Shown here piece after piece: positions 53,856 through 63,144 of a stretch of DNA of 64,000 bases (position 1 is its first letter; every line of letters begins with the position of its first letter). Source of the DNA: Mesorhizobium sp. 1M-11 (GTDB taxonomy: Bacteria; Pseudomonadota; Alphaproteobacteria; Rhizobiales; Rhizobiaceae); contig NZ_LJSD01000037.1 of the NCBI RefSeq assembly GCF_001303895.1, positions 310,001 to 374,000 on the forward strand, in the 5' to 3' direction. The notes beneath the pieces are model-generated. The model worked only from the letters and a program-made list of their open reading frames with translations. It was not told the DNA's origin and did not search any database. The position numbers were made by a program, and so were the translations under genes.

Positions 53856-54901
53856 AGCGCCAATTCCCGCTCGCCGAGCGACGCGAAATATGGATCGACG
53901 TCCCCCGGCGCGACCGAACCAAGCCCGGCGGGTCGCCATTTCGGCTGACGGTCCTTGTCGACGATCGCAGCGCGGATGCCTTCATAGAAGTCGTGGCCTT
54001 CCAGCATGCGCACCAGGATGCGGAATTCCATCCGCATGCAATCGTCCATCGACAAGGAATGGCCGGCGCGGATCTGACGGAAGGCGACGTTGAGGCTGGT
54101 CGGCGAACGCTGCGCAATGGTAGCCAGCGTTTTGGAAGCGAACTCGTCGCTGGTGGCCTCGGCTTCGAGGCTGGCGGTGACCTCCGCCAGTGTGCCTTTG
54201 GAGAAATGCCTTGCGATCGCCTCGCGCGCAGGCGGTCCGGTTTCGGCGTCAGGGCGGACGGCATGGTCGCGCAGTACCGCGTCCACATCTCCCGTCTCGG
54301 TCAGACGCCGGATGATGTCTGCCTGGTCGGCCGCCTTGATCGCGTGGGTGGCCAAGCCCGACCACAAGGCATCGCCATAGCGGATGCGCTCGCCGGTCAA
54401 CGCCAGATACACGCCGAAACTATCCTCCAGACCCGGCAAGAGGTGACTGCCGCCCACATCGGGGAAGAAGCCAATGCCGACCTCCGGCATCGCAAACTGG
54501 GCGTTTTCTGTAAGCAGCCGATATGAGCCATGGAAGGAAAGACCGACGCCGCCACCCATGACGATCCCGTCGATCAACGACACATACGGCTTGGGAAAGC
54601 GGGGAATGCGCGCGTTCAGCCTGTACTCGTCGGCAAAGAACTCGACGGGCGGCTTGCCAGCCTTGCCGCCTTCATAGACTGCCATGATGTCGCCGCCGGC
54701 CGAAAACGCCCTGCCCTCTCCCTTCAGCAGCACGAGATCGATCGCGGGATCGGTTTCCCAGGCGTCCAGCGCCCGCGAAAGCGCGTTGATCATGCGGTGC
54801 GTGATGGCGTTGAGTGCCTGCGGACGGGTCATCGTCACTATGCCGGCGCGGCCCATCCTTTCGAAGCGGATTTCCTCGCCGCCGCCAAAGTCCATTGCCA
54901 T
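53852..54901 (-). CDS. Enoyl-CoA hydratase/isomerase family, 3-hydroxyisobutyryl-CoA hydrolase-like
   Basis: This 349-residue crotonase-fold protein has the HIBCH-type layout: ITMTRPQALNAI-like start (VTMTRPQALNAITHRM), oxyanion-hole GEGRAFSAGGDIMAVYE, GIVMGGGVGLSFHGSYRLLT and FAMPEVGIGFFPDVGGSHLL. The C-terminal half (FSKGTLAEV, SPTSLNVAFRQIRAG, MEFRILVRML) is typical of HIBCH, an enzyme of valine breakdown. ATG 54901 follows GAGGA. It is coupled to the 4-TM gene. Confidence 0.87.
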   Translation of the reverse strand: MAMDFGGGEEIRFERMGRAGIVTMTRPQALNAITHRMINALSRALDAWETDPAIDLVLLKGEGRAFSAGGDIMAVYEGGKAGKPPVEFFADEYRLNARIPRFPKPYVSLIDGIVMGGGVGLSFHGSYRLLTENAQFAMPEVGIGFFPDVGGSHLLPGLEDSFGVYLALTGERIRYGDALWSGLATHAIKAADQADIIRRLTETGDVDAVLRDHAVRPDAETGPPAREAIARHFSKGTLAEVTASLEAEATSDEFASKTLATIAQRSPTSLNVAFRQIRAGHSLSMDDCMRMEFRILVRMLEGHDFYEGIRAAIVDKDRQPKWRPAGLGSVAPGDVDPYFASLGERELAL

Positions 54902-55100
54902 AGAATCCTCATTCGTATGCACTGGAAGTGCTAAGCGCCCCCCTCTGGCGCGTCAATGCCGCCCACCCTTTTCGACCGGTTCGGCCCCAGGCAAGCGGAC
55001 AGAATGGACTGCGACCATCCGCGCAACTGCTGGCACAACCATGCCGCATTGGTCGCTGCGGCCAGCGCATGTTAGAAAACCACCGATCGGAGTTTTGGCC

Positions 55101-56132
55101 ATGAACAAGTTCACCCCCACAAAACCAGCTGGCGCACGCAGCGTCGACGAGATCACCGGCTCGCGCCGCCTGCGCCGCATGCGCAAGGCCGATTGGTCGC
55201 GCCGCCTCGTTCAGGAAAACCGCCTGACCGTCGACGACCTGATCTGGCCGATCTTCCTGACGAGTGGAACGAATGTGCGCGAACCGATCGACGCCATGCC
55301 GGATGTCTTCCGCCTCAGCATCGACGAGGCGGTTCGTGAAGCAGAACGTGCCGCGAAGCTCGGCATCCCTGCGATCGCAACCTTCCCGAATATCGAGGCC
55401 GGGCGCAAGGACGAGGCTGGTTCGCACATTCTCGATCCGGACAACCTGATCAACGCCGCGACGCGTGCGATCAAAGCAGCCGTTCCGCAGATCGGTATCA
55501 TCACCGACGTCGCACTCGACCCGTTCACCAGCCACGGCCATGACGGCATCCTGCGCGAAGGCATCATCGTCAATGACGAGACGGTCGAGCAGGTGGCCGC
55601 TGCAGCCGTATTGCAGGCCGCCGCCGGAGCCGACATCATCGCCCCTTCGGACATGATGGACGGCCGCATCGGGGCGATCCGCGATGCGCTGGATGCCAAC
55701 GGGTTCCAGGATGTCGCCATCATGTCCTATGCGACCAAATTCGCCTCCGCCTTCTACGGCCCCTACCGCGAGGCGATCGGCACGCAGGGTCTGCTCAAGG
55801 GCGACAAGAAGACCTATTACATCGATCACGCCAACAGCGATGAGGCTGTTCGGGAGGCGGAACAGGACCTCGCCGAAGGGGCTGACATGCTGATGGTGAA
55901 GCCTGGCCTGCCCTATCTCGACATCATCCGCCGCCTGAAGGACGAGTTCGCGATACCGACCTTCGCCTACCAGGTGTCCGGCGAATACGCGATGATCAAG
56001 GCCGCCGCCGCCAATGGCTGGATCGACGGCGAAAAGGTGATGCTGGAATCATTGCTGGCATTCAAGCGCGCCGGCTGCGACGGCATTCTCACCTATTTCG
56101 CGCCGAGGGTGGCCGAAATCCTGAAAGGCTGA
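55101..56132 (+). CDS. hemB: Porphobilinogen synthase (delta-aminolevulinate dehydratase)
   Basis: This 343-residue enzyme joins two 5-aminolevulinate molecules into porphobilinogen in heme and B12 synthesis. The Schiff-base lysines are in SYATKFASAFYGP (about Lys213) and LMVKPGLPYLD (about Lys266). The metal region reads DVALDPFTSHGHDG, with Asp where zinc enzymes have Cys. This is the Mg2+-dependent type first described in Bradyrhizobium. Start ATG 55101 has GGAG upstream; an in-frame extension to 54684 is antisense to the hydratase gene and rejected. Confidence 0.96.
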   Translation: MNKFTPTKPAGARSVDEITGSRRLRRMRKADWSRRLVQENRLTVDDLIWPIFLTSGTNVREPIDAMPDVFRLSIDEAVREAERAAKLGIPAIATFPNIEAGRKDEAGSHILDPDNLINAATRAIKAAVPQIGIITDVALDPFTSHGHDGILREGIIVNDETVEQVAAAAVLQAAAGADIIAPSDMMDGRIGAIRDALDANGFQDVAIMSYATKFASAFYGPYREAIGTQGLLKGDKKTYYIDHANSDEAVREAEQDLAEGADMLMVKPGLPYLDIIRRLKDEFAIPTFAYQVSGEYAMIKAAAANGWIDGEKVMLESLLAFKRAGCDGILTYFAPRVAEILKG

Positions 56133-56140
56133 ACCCGCGC

Positions 56141-57799
56141 ATGGTGTTCCGGTGGGCAGCCAGGACAATCGACGCCTTCTCGCTGACCGGATTGGCTCTC
56201 GCCACGCTATTCTTCTGCGCGTCGCTCACGCCCAGCCTCATTCCACGCGACAGCATCACACAAGGCGTTCTGTCGGGGCTGAGTTTCTCTTGCGGCTATG
56301 GTGTCGGCGTCGCCCTGCGTGCGCTCTGGAGCTATATGGAGTTGCCCAAGGCGGACCCGCATCGGCTGGTCAGCGCGTCACGAGTGACCATCCTTGCCTG
56401 TCTCGCCGGTGCAGTCTTCTTCCTGATCCAGGCGTCCAGCTGGCAGGACTCCATCCGCGTCCTGATGGGCATGGAACCGGCAGACAAGATCGGACCGATA
56501 CAGGTCGCGTTGATCGCGCTGGTGACTTTTGTGTTCGTGATCCTCATCGCCCGGCTTCTCGCTCGCATCTTCCGCATCGTTGCAGGGCGCCTGCGCCCTT
56601 ATGTGCCACGCCGCGTTGCTGGCGTTGTCGGGCTTGCCGTCACCGCCCTTCTCTTCTGGTCGGTGGTTGATGGCGTGCTCCTGCGTTTCGCAATTCGGGC
56701 CATGGACTCGTCCTATCGGGAACTGGACCAGATCATCGATGCTGACCTGCGTCCGCCAAGCGATCCTCAAAAGACCGGCAGTTCTGCCTCGCTGATCGAC
56801 TGGCAAGGGCTCGGCAAGATGGGGCGCAGCTACATCGCCTCGGCACCGACCGGCAAGGAAATCGGGTCCCAAACTGGTGAAAGCGCGAAGGAACCGATCC
56901 GCGTCTATGCCGGCCTGAACTCCGCCGAAACCGTCGAGGAGCGGGCAAGGCTGGCGCTTGAGGAACTCGTGCGCGTTGGCGGCTTCGAGCGCACAGCGCT
57001 TGTCATCATCACCCCGACCGGGACGGGTTGGGTGGATCCAGCCGGCATCGACCCGGTAGAATATCTACACCATGGCGACATCGCGAGCATCGCCATCCAG
57101 TATTCCTACCTGCCGAGCTGGCTCTCGCTGCTGATCGAGCCAGGTTACGGCTCAGAAGCCTCACGGGCGCTTTTCACGCAGGTCTACGGATACTGGAAGA
57201 AATTGCCGAAGGACCGGCGCCCGAAACTCTACCTCTACGGCCTTAGCCTCGGCGCGATGAATTCCGATCTGTCGAGCGATATCTATGATGTCGTCGCCGA
57301 CCCGTACCAGGGCGCAGTATGGGCGGGGCCACCCTTCCCCAGCCGAACCTGGAAAATTGCAACTGCAGGCCGGGTCGCCGGCTCACCCGCATGGCTGCCA
57401 CGCTTCCGCGACGGTTCGGTCATCCGCTTCACCAGCCAGCACAATGCCCTCGATCTCGATGGTGCGCCATGGGGACCGATACGAGTCGTCTATCTGCAAT
57501 ATGCCAGCGACCCGATCGTCTTCTTCGACCCTTATGCGGCCTACAGCAGGCCAGATTGGATGAAGGGCGAACGTGGACCGGATGTCTCACCGCGCTTCCG
57601 TTGGTTCCCGATCGTCACGCTGTTGCAGTTGACCGTCGATATCGGACTCGGCACGACAACGCCGATCGGCTATGGGCATGTCTACGCGCCAGAACATTAT
57701 ATCGACGCCTGGATGGCCGTCACCCAGCCGTCCGGATGGACGGCTGAAAAGGTCGAGGCGCTGAAAGCCTTCTTTGTCGCCCAGCGCAAGGCCGAATGA
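56141..57799 (+). CDS. Membrane alpha/beta-hydrolase (Abhydrolase_9 family)
   Basis: This 552-residue protein has an N-terminal membrane domain (about five hydrophobic segments to residue 190) and a C-terminal alpha/beta-hydrolase domain. The domain has the nucleophile elbow LYGLSLGAM (Ser about 370) and a possible catalytic Asp/His in SDPIVFFDPYA and IGYGHVYAPEHY. Such proteins are common in actinobacteria and rhizobia; their substrate is unknown. It begins eight bases after the hemB stop, so co-transcription is likely. Confidence 0.83.
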   Translation: MVFRWAARTIDAFSLTGLALATLFFCASLTPSLIPRDSITQGVLSGLSFSCGYGVGVALRALWSYMELPKADPHRLVSASRVTILACLAGAVFFLIQASSWQDSIRVLMGMEPADKIGPIQVALIALVTFVFVILIARLLARIFRIVAGRLRPYVPRRVAGVVGLAVTALLFWSVVDGVLLRFAIRAMDSSYRELDQIIDADLRPPSDPQKTGSSASLIDWQGLGKMGRSYIASAPTGKEIGSQTGESAKEPIRVYAGLNSAETVEERARLALEELVRVGGFERTALVIITPTGTGWVDPAGIDPVEYLHHGDIASIAIQYSYLPSWLSLLIEPGYGSEASRALFTQVYGYWKKLPKDRRPKLYLYGLSLGAMNSDLSSDIYDVVADPYQGAVWAGPPFPSRTWKIATAGRVAGSPAWLPRFRDGSVIRFTSQHNALDLDGAPWGPIRVVYLQYASDPIVFFDPYAAYSRPDWMKGERGPDVSPRFRWFPIVTLLQLTVDIGLGTTTPIGYGHVYAPEHYIDAWMAVTQPSGWTAEKVEALKAFFVAQRKAE

Positions 57800-57805
57800 T
57801 CGGCC

Positions 57806-58726
57806 TCAGTATTTCTGCGGCACGTAAAGTTCCGGCGGCAGCACGGCACGTTCGTATTCCGGATTGAAGACGCGGTCGGGCAGCGTGATCTCATCGTGCT
57901 GCACCTCCTCATATCGAACCTGCTGCAACAAGTGATCGATACAGTTCAGCCGTGCCCGCTTCTTGTCGTTGCCTTCAACGATGAACCAGGGCGCTTCCTG
58001 GATGTTGGTGCGTGACAACATCTCTTCCTTGGCCTTGGTATATTGTTCCCAGCGCACGCGTGACTGCAGGTCCATCGGCGACAGCTTCCACTGCTTCATC
58101 GGATCGTGGATACGCATGAGGAAGCGCATCTGCTGCTCCTCGTCGGTGATCGAGAACCAATATTTCACCAGGATGATGCCGGAGCGCACAAGCATGCGCT
58201 CGAATTCCGGCACGTCGCGGAAGAACTCCTCGACCTGATCCGGCGTGGCGAAGCCCATCACCCGCTCGACGCCGGAACGGTTGTACCAGGAACGGTCAAA
58301 CAGCACGATCTCGCCGCCGGCCGGCAGGTGAGGCACATAGCGCTGGAAATACCATTGCGAACGCTCGCGCTCGGTTGGCGCCGGCAACGCCACGACACGG
58401 CAGATGCGAGGGTTGAGGCGCTGGGTGATCCGCTTGATGACACCGCCCTTGCCGGCGGAATCGCGTCCTTCGAACAGCACCACCACCTTGGCTTTCGTGT
58501 GGGCAACCCATGACTGCAGCTTGATCAATTCCGACTGCAATCTGAGCAATTCACGGAAATAGACCTGGCGCTCGACGGACGGCGGATGCGTCCGCTTGTA
58601 TATCTTGGCGATTTCCTCCGAAAGCGCGGGTTCCGACAGTTCGAGCTCGTAATCTTCATCGAGCGTGTCCGCCAGTTCTGCCTCGAGCCAGTCAGCGGCG
58701 GGGGAATTGCGTTCCAGTTCGGTCAT
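57806..58726 (-). CDS. ppk2: Polyphosphate kinase 2
   Basis: This 306-residue PPK2 transfers phosphate between polyphosphate and nucleoside diphosphates. Walker A is VLFEGRDSAGKGGVIKRI, Walker B is IVLFDRSWYNRSGVERVMGF, and the lid region is ERERSQWYFQRYVPHLPAGG. The single-domain length and motifs fit class I (ADP to ATP). ATG 58726 has GGAG upstream. It converges with the membrane hydrolase gene. Confidence 0.93.
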   Translation of the reverse strand: MTELERNSPAADWLEAELADTLDEDYELELSEPALSEEIAKIYKRTHPPSVERQVYFRELLRLQSELIKLQSWVAHTKAKVVVLFEGRDSAGKGGVIKRITQRLNPRICRVVALPAPTERERSQWYFQRYVPHLPAGGEIVLFDRSWYNRSGVERVMGFATPDQVEEFFRDVPEFERMLVRSGIILVKYWFSITDEEQQMRFLMRIHDPMKQWKLSPMDLQSRVRWEQYTKAKEEMLSRTNIQEAPWFIVEGNDKKRARLNCIDHLLQQVRYEEVQHDEITLPDRVFNPEYERAVLPPELYVPQKY

Positions 58727-58810
58727 GATGTCGCTCCGCGTTCGCACCGTGAGCCGACCAATATCCGCAGGCAATGACGGTTTTATTGCACCTGCGAAAC
58801 CAAAGAGCGT

Positions 58811-59782
58811 CTATGCCGAAACGAAGCGCCAAATCTTCTCATCGGGCTCGATCTGTCCGCTGAGGACGAAATATTTGTAGAGCACGAGGAAGCACAAAGC
58901 CCTTTCGGTCGGCTCGTCCAGAAACTGGCGGCAATAGGCCTGCGCCGATGCGATGATGCGCTCCGCCTGTTCGGGATGGCGCTCGAAGAACGCGACCTTG
59001 TCGGTAATATCGGAGAAATCGGGCGCGAGCTGCACATAGTGCTGATCCGGCTTGAGATGCCCCTCGCAGAACCAGATCTCATTGGTCGGTTCGGGCATCA
59101 GGCAGAGCGAATTCGAGCTCATGATCCATTTGAGGTTCGTTGCCACGTCGTAGCCTTCAAGCGAGACGATGTAGCGATAACGCTTCTGGTCCTCGACACT
59201 CATGAATGGTTTGCGGTGGCGCTCGGGCGCATGGGTGGCCGGCGATCCGACGTCACAGAACGGCAGTCCCTGTGCGGCGTCCAGAAAAACCAGACGCATC
59301 GGATTGTTCATGTCGCCCCGCCAGACGACCCTGGGTTGCTTATCGGCAAACCGCATCGGATCCGCCTGCAACTGGAAATGTCGCAGTTTGTCCATCTTGA
59401 ACAGAACGCCGTTGGCATTGTCCGCGCCAATCGGGCGGTTCTTGACAATGGAGGGAACCGGCGGAAGCCCGCGAACGTCACCGAACTCAAGGTCCAGACG
59501 CAGATCTGCATCGAAGTAGCGGGCGAACTCCTTGAGATCGTAATAATACATCGACGGACGGCGCGGCAGCGTCGCGACCGTCACTGCTGCCGGGCTTGGC
59601 GCGAACGGATCCCGCAGTTTGTTGTAGTAATTGAGCCGGTCAAGAAGCGCGGGGCCGCGGCGTATCGCGGTTGCGAGCGCCTGATCCAACCGATGGCGGA
59701 AGAGCAATTGCGGCGCGCTGTCGCGAACAATATTGCGCGCGTAATAGAAGACCTTGCCAGTCCTGCGACGAAGATTACGCAT
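58811..59782 (-). CDS. GT90-like (CAP10 family) glycosyltransferase
   Basis: This 323-residue protein resembles the glycosyl transferase family 90/LpsA group: FKMDKLRHFQLQADPMRFADK, PRVVWRGDMNNPMRLVFL, and the C-terminal RYIVSLEGYDVATNLKWIMSSNS with LCLMPEPTNEIWFCEGHLKP (each shown in part). Family members add xylose or other sugars to LPS or capsule. The start ATG 59782 is preferred over ATG 59824 because only the former has a GGA-containing leader. Confidence 0.78.
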   Translation of the reverse strand: MRNLRRRTGKVFYYARNIVRDSAPQLLFRHRLDQALATAIRRGPALLDRLNYYNKLRDPFAPSPAAVTVATLPRRPSMYYYDLKEFARYFDADLRLDLEFGDVRGLPPVPSIVKNRPIGADNANGVLFKMDKLRHFQLQADPMRFADKQPRVVWRGDMNNPMRLVFLDAAQGLPFCDVGSPATHAPERHRKPFMSVEDQKRYRYIVSLEGYDVATNLKWIMSSNSLCLMPEPTNEIWFCEGHLKPDQHYVQLAPDFSDITDKVAFFERHPEQAERIIASAQAYCRQFLDEPTERALCFLVLYKYFVLSGQIEPDEKIWRFVSA

Positions 59783-59928
59783 CGAAATTCCAACGCAAAA
59801 GCCCGCGCAGGCTTTTAGCGTCATGGTCGTTGCCGCGCCAGATAATCCCGGTGAAAAACAGTCAAAGAATGTGACGAAACATTATCAAAGAATAGCGACG
59901 GTGGATCCTCTCAAGAGGCACGGTTTTT

Positions 59929-60594
59929 CTAGGCAGCAACGACGGCGAAGCCACGGGCTCGCAGACCACGTCGCTCGGTTTGCAGCGAGCCGACCAGCCG
60001 GTCACGGCTGCCGCCGATATGCCGGATCAGAAGATCGGCTGCCTCGTCACCTCGCCCTGCCCGCAGAGCGGTCAAGATGGTTCCGTGCTCCGCCCAGGCC
60101 CGCGCGGATGCGGCCTCATCGCGGATTTCCAGCCAGCGCGCCCGTGACAGCCGGGTCATGGCGTCGCGTACAGCGCGAAACAGGAACTCATTGCCAGACA
60201 GGCGCGCCAGTTCGACATGGAAATCGGTGCCGACCCGATGCCATTCCTCTCTCGGTGTGTCCGGTCCGCAAGAATCAAGCATCGCCTCGATTGCATCGAG
60301 ACCACTCTTGTCGGTGAGCATCGCCGTGAGCCGTGCCGCCGCGGCCTCAACAGCCTGCCGATAGACGGCAATCTGCTCGATTTCAGCAAGATTGATCGGC
60401 GAAACCGTCCAGCCCCGACCGTCTCGAGCAACAAGCCCTTCTGTCTCCAGCCTGAGCAGAGCAGCGCGCACCGGGGTGCGCGAAGCTCCGAAACGGCTCT
60501 CGATCCAGCGCTCGGTCAACTTTTCCCCGGGGCCGATGTCGAGCCCGAGGATCATTTCACGAAGCTGGCGCTCGACCTGCTGCATCTGCGACAT
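59929..60594 (-). CDS. GntR-family regulator with FCD domain
   Basis: This 221-residue protein has the N-terminal winged helix LREMILGLDIGPGEKLTERW and FGASRTPVRAALLRLETEGL, followed by the all-helical FCD domain with FHVELARLSGNEFL (metal-ligand Asp/His type). ATG 60594 is used; a longer frame upstream crosses its own operator region. It is divergent from an MFS gene and probably represses it and itself through the palindromes at 60643-60682. Confidence 0.88.
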   Translation of the reverse strand: MSQMQQVERQLREMILGLDIGPGEKLTERWIESRFGASRTPVRAALLRLETEGLVARDGRGWTVSPINLAEIEQIAVYRQAVEAAAARLTAMLTDKSGLDAIEAMLDSCGPDTPREEWHRVGTDFHVELARLSGNEFLFRAVRDAMTRLSRARWLEIRDEAASARAWAEHGTILTALRAGRGDEAADLLIRHIGGSRDRLVGSLQTERRGLRARGFAVVAA

Positions 60595-60642
60595 CGCAGC
60601 CGCTCTCCCTTTCACTGGCCCATTGACTTCGTAAAGTCCGCA

Positions 60643-60682
60643 TCCGATACGGATACCATTTTGGTATCCCAAACCGGGATAC
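60643..60682. promoter_or_regulatory. GntR operator cluster
   Basis: Three overlapping palindromes occur in 40 bp: TCCG-ATA-CGGA, GGATACCA-TTT-TGGTATCC and GTATCCC-AAACC-GGGATAC. All share GGATAC/GTATCC half-sites in the gap between the divergent gntR and MFS genes. Confidence 0.7.
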
Positions 60683-60713
60683 AAGGCAAGCATACACAGC
60701 GAAGAGCAACGCC

Positions 60714-61952
60714 ATGTCGAGTGAAAGCACCACCTCCGGGGAAGCAGGCTACAATGTCCACTGGCGTCGCAATCTCATCGTCTGCTTCATCGGCTCCTTT
60801 AGCACGCTCGTGGCAATGACGCTGCTTTTGCCCTTCCTGCCGCTCTATGTGGAAGAACTGGGTGTCAGCGATCATACGGGAATAGTGCAATGGTCTGGCA
60901 TCGCCTACGGCGCCACGTTTCTGGCGGCAGCACTTGTCGCGCCGCTGTGGGGACGGCTGGGCGACCGCTACGGCCGCAAGCTGATGCTGGTGCGCGCAAG
61001 CTTTGGCATGGCGGTGTGCATGTCGCTCATGGGCATGGTGCAGGATGTCTGGCAGTTGGTTGCCTTGCGCCTTCTGGTCGGGCTCGCCGGTGGCTATTCG
61101 TCAGGCTCGACCATTCTGGTCGCCATGCAGACGCCAAAGGACCGCTCCGGCTGGGCCTTGGGCACGCTTTCGGCCGGCATCATGGCCGGCAACCTCGTCG
61201 GGCCTTTGATTGGCGGCGCCTTGCCGCCTAGGATCGGTATCCGCGCGACCTTCCTGATTGCTGGCGGCGTCATCTTCCTGGCCTTTCTCGCCACCACCTT
61301 CCTGATCAAGGAAGATCGCCGGCCGGCGATTGCGAGCACGAAGAAGCAGGTGAGCGGGGGCTGGTCACAAATTCCCGACAAACGGCCGGTGATGGCGATG
61401 CTGGCAACCGGCATGCTCTTGATGTTCGCCACCATGTCGATCGAACCGATCATCACCGTCTATGTCGCGGAGTTGGTGGCGGATTCCACGAAGGTAACGC
61501 TGGTCGCCGGCTTCGTCATGTCAGCAGCGGCCCTCGGCGCGATCCTGTCCGCGCCAAGGCTCGGTAAGCTCGCCGATCGCGTCGGCCACTGGAGCGTCAT
61601 TGTCGGCGCGCTGTTGGCTGCCGCGCTGCTGCTCATTCCGCAGGCATTCGTCACCGAAAGCTGGCAACTGATCGTCCTGCGCTTTCTGATGGGCCTCGCG
61701 CTGGGTGGTCTGCTGCCCTCCGTCACCAGCGTCATCCGACACAACATACCAGATGGGATCGGCGGCAACGTTCTGGGCTATTCGATCTCGGCGCAATATG
61801 TCGGTCAGGTCGCCGGCCCGGTTCTTGGTGGTTTCATTGGCGGTCATTTCGGCATGCGCGCGGTTTTTCTGTTCACTGCGGTGCTGCTGGCATTAGGCGC
61901 GCTTTTCAACTGGATCGTACGCAGCCGCTACGAACAGCCGCAGTCCGCGTAA
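60714..61952 (+). CDS. MFS multidrug-type transporter (DHA1-like)
   Basis: This 412-residue protein has twelve hydrophobic segments, with motif A GRLGDRYGRKLMLVRA after TM2, GLAGGYSSGSTILVAMQTP in TM4 and motif C-like GTLSAGIMAGNLVGPLIGGA in TM5. The second-half copy of motif A is GKLADRVGHWSVI. It is divergent from and probably controlled by the GntR protein. The substrate is unknown. Confidence 0.87.
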   Translation: MSSESTTSGEAGYNVHWRRNLIVCFIGSFSTLVAMTLLLPFLPLYVEELGVSDHTGIVQWSGIAYGATFLAAALVAPLWGRLGDRYGRKLMLVRASFGMAVCMSLMGMVQDVWQLVALRLLVGLAGGYSSGSTILVAMQTPKDRSGWALGTLSAGIMAGNLVGPLIGGALPPRIGIRATFLIAGGVIFLAFLATTFLIKEDRRPAIASTKKQVSGGWSQIPDKRPVMAMLATGMLLMFATMSIEPIITVYVAELVADSTKVTLVAGFVMSAAALGAILSAPRLGKLADRVGHWSVIVGALLAAALLLIPQAFVTESWQLIVLRFLMGLALGGLLPSVTSVIRHNIPDGIGGNVLGYSISAQYVGQVAGPVLGGFIGGHFGMRAVFLFTAVLLALGALFNWIVRSRYEQPQSA

Positions 61953-62051
61953 CGCTCAAACCATGCGATCTTGGCAGGGTCTCCTGGCGATTTCGTCAGA
62001 GAAATAGCCTGGCTTCCAGATTTCAGCGTTTACCTCGATGGAACACTGACG

Positions 62052-62423
62052 ATGAATTCTTCCCGTTTTGCCTTTGAACCATGCGCGCCTCTCGTATCGA
62101 CCGGAGGGCTCTGCGGTGCCGCAGGCGTGGCGTTGTCAGCAGCGGCAGCGCATGTCGGTGGCGCCTTCACCGCCACAGTCGCTTCGTTCCTGCTCACCCA
62201 CGCGCTCGCGCTGCTCGCAGTCGGACTGGTCGGTGGCAACAGGGTACTTCGCCTTGGCGGACTGGTGCTTCTGGTAGGACTGGTCCTGTTCTGCGGCGAT
62301 CTGCTTGCCCGCGACTTCCTGGGTGGACGGCTGTTGCCTTTCGCAGCGCCGACTGGCGGCACTTTGTTGATCCTGGGCTGGCTGACAATCGCGGCTTCGG
62401 CATTCGCCAGACCAAGAACCTAA
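62052..62423 (+). CDS. DUF423 family small membrane protein
   Basis: This 123-residue protein has four hydrophobic segments. The DUF423 (YgdD-like) signature is GGLCGAAGVALSAAAAHVGG, then LFCGDLLARDFLGGRLLPFAAPTGGTLLILGW (in part). Function is unknown. Start ATG 62052; a TTG at 61971 in frame is less likely. Its stop overlaps the stop of the convergent tetR gene by four bases. Confidence 0.83.
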   Translation: MNSSRFAFEPCAPLVSTGGLCGAAGVALSAAAAHVGGAFTATVASFLLTHALALLAVGLVGGNRVLRLGGLVLLVGLVLFCGDLLARDFLGGRLLPFAAPTGGTLLILGWLTIAASAFARPRT

Positions 62424-63067
62424 GCGCCGGACGGTGCCGTCTTGCCACGAAGCCGCATGTCGGCACCGTCCAGGATAAGGCTGATCCCCGTTTCGAACAG
62501 GGCCGTGTGACCACCTTCGCGATAGTGCGCCAGTCCCGCTGCCAACAAAGGATAATCGCGCGCCGCAATATCGAGCTCAGCCCCTCTGCCTGGGCCTTTT
62601 GGATAGTCGGACTGTTCTTCGATCACGCAACCGAGCGTGTAGCGACCGAGCGCTATGAACAATATCATGGCCTCGCCCGCGTCGAAGCCTTGTGAGACCA
62701 GAAACGCGGTTTTCATCTCGACATCCTGTAATTCATCGGGCTCGGCTTCGGTGCCTGCATGCACCCTGCCGGCATCGCGATAAGCGAGCAGCGCTGCCCG
62801 AAAACTGCGCGTGTTCTCCAGGAGATACTGCCGCCAGTCGTCGCCGGCCCGCGGCAGCCTATTATTATGGCTGCGCTCCAGTATCTCCTTGTTCATCGCA
62901 TCCAGCAACGCACGCTTGTTCTTGAAGTGCCAGTACAGTGCCGGCTGTCGCACCTGCAACCGCTCGGCAAGCAGCCGCGTCGAGAGCGCATCCACGCCGA
63001 CTTCGTTCAGCAGTTTCAGCGCCTCTTCGACGATACGCGCGCGGTCGACCTTCATTGCCGCCTCCAT
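62420..63067 (-). CDS. tetR: TetR-class tetracycline repressor-like protein
   Basis: This 215-residue protein aligns by eye with Tn10/class TetR. The helix-turn-helix is RLLAERLQVRQPALYWHFKNKRALLDAM. The effector pocket keeps the residues that in TetR bind tetracycline and Mg2+: His in RSHNN, Asn in LENTRSF, His in GRVHAGT and Glu in GCVIEEQ. It is divergent from a TetA-like pump, with tet-operator-like sites between them. Confidence 0.9.
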   Translation of the reverse strand: MEAAMKVDRARIVEEALKLLNEVGVDALSTRLLAERLQVRQPALYWHFKNKRALLDAMNKEILERSHNNRLPRAGDDWRQYLLENTRSFRAALLAYRDAGRVHAGTEAEPDELQDVEMKTAFLVSQGFDAGEAMILFIALGRYTLGCVIEEQSDYPKGPGRGAELDIAARDYPLLAAGLAHYREGGHTALFETGISLILDGADMRLRGKTAPSGA

Positions 63068-63096
63068 TCAGGACGTCACTCGTATTGCATCTTAAA

Positions 63097-63111
63097 TTTA
63101 TCAATGATAAG
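63097..63111. promoter_or_regulatory. tet-type operator O1
   Basis: TTTATCA-A-TGATAAG is a TATCA-N-TGATA palindrome with the same core as classical tetO (CTATCA-N-TGATAG). It lies 30 bp upstream of the tetR start. Confidence 0.8.
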
Positions 63112-63113
63112 TG

Positions 63114-63132
63114 AATTTATCACTGATAAATT
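63114..63132. promoter_or_regulatory. tet-type operator O2
   Basis: AATTTATCA-C-TGATAAATT is a perfect 9-bp-arm palindrome centred 19 bp from O1 and 13 bp before the tetA-like start, so it would cover that promoter or leader. Confidence 0.85.
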
Positions 63133-63144
63133 TTGGACAGGATC

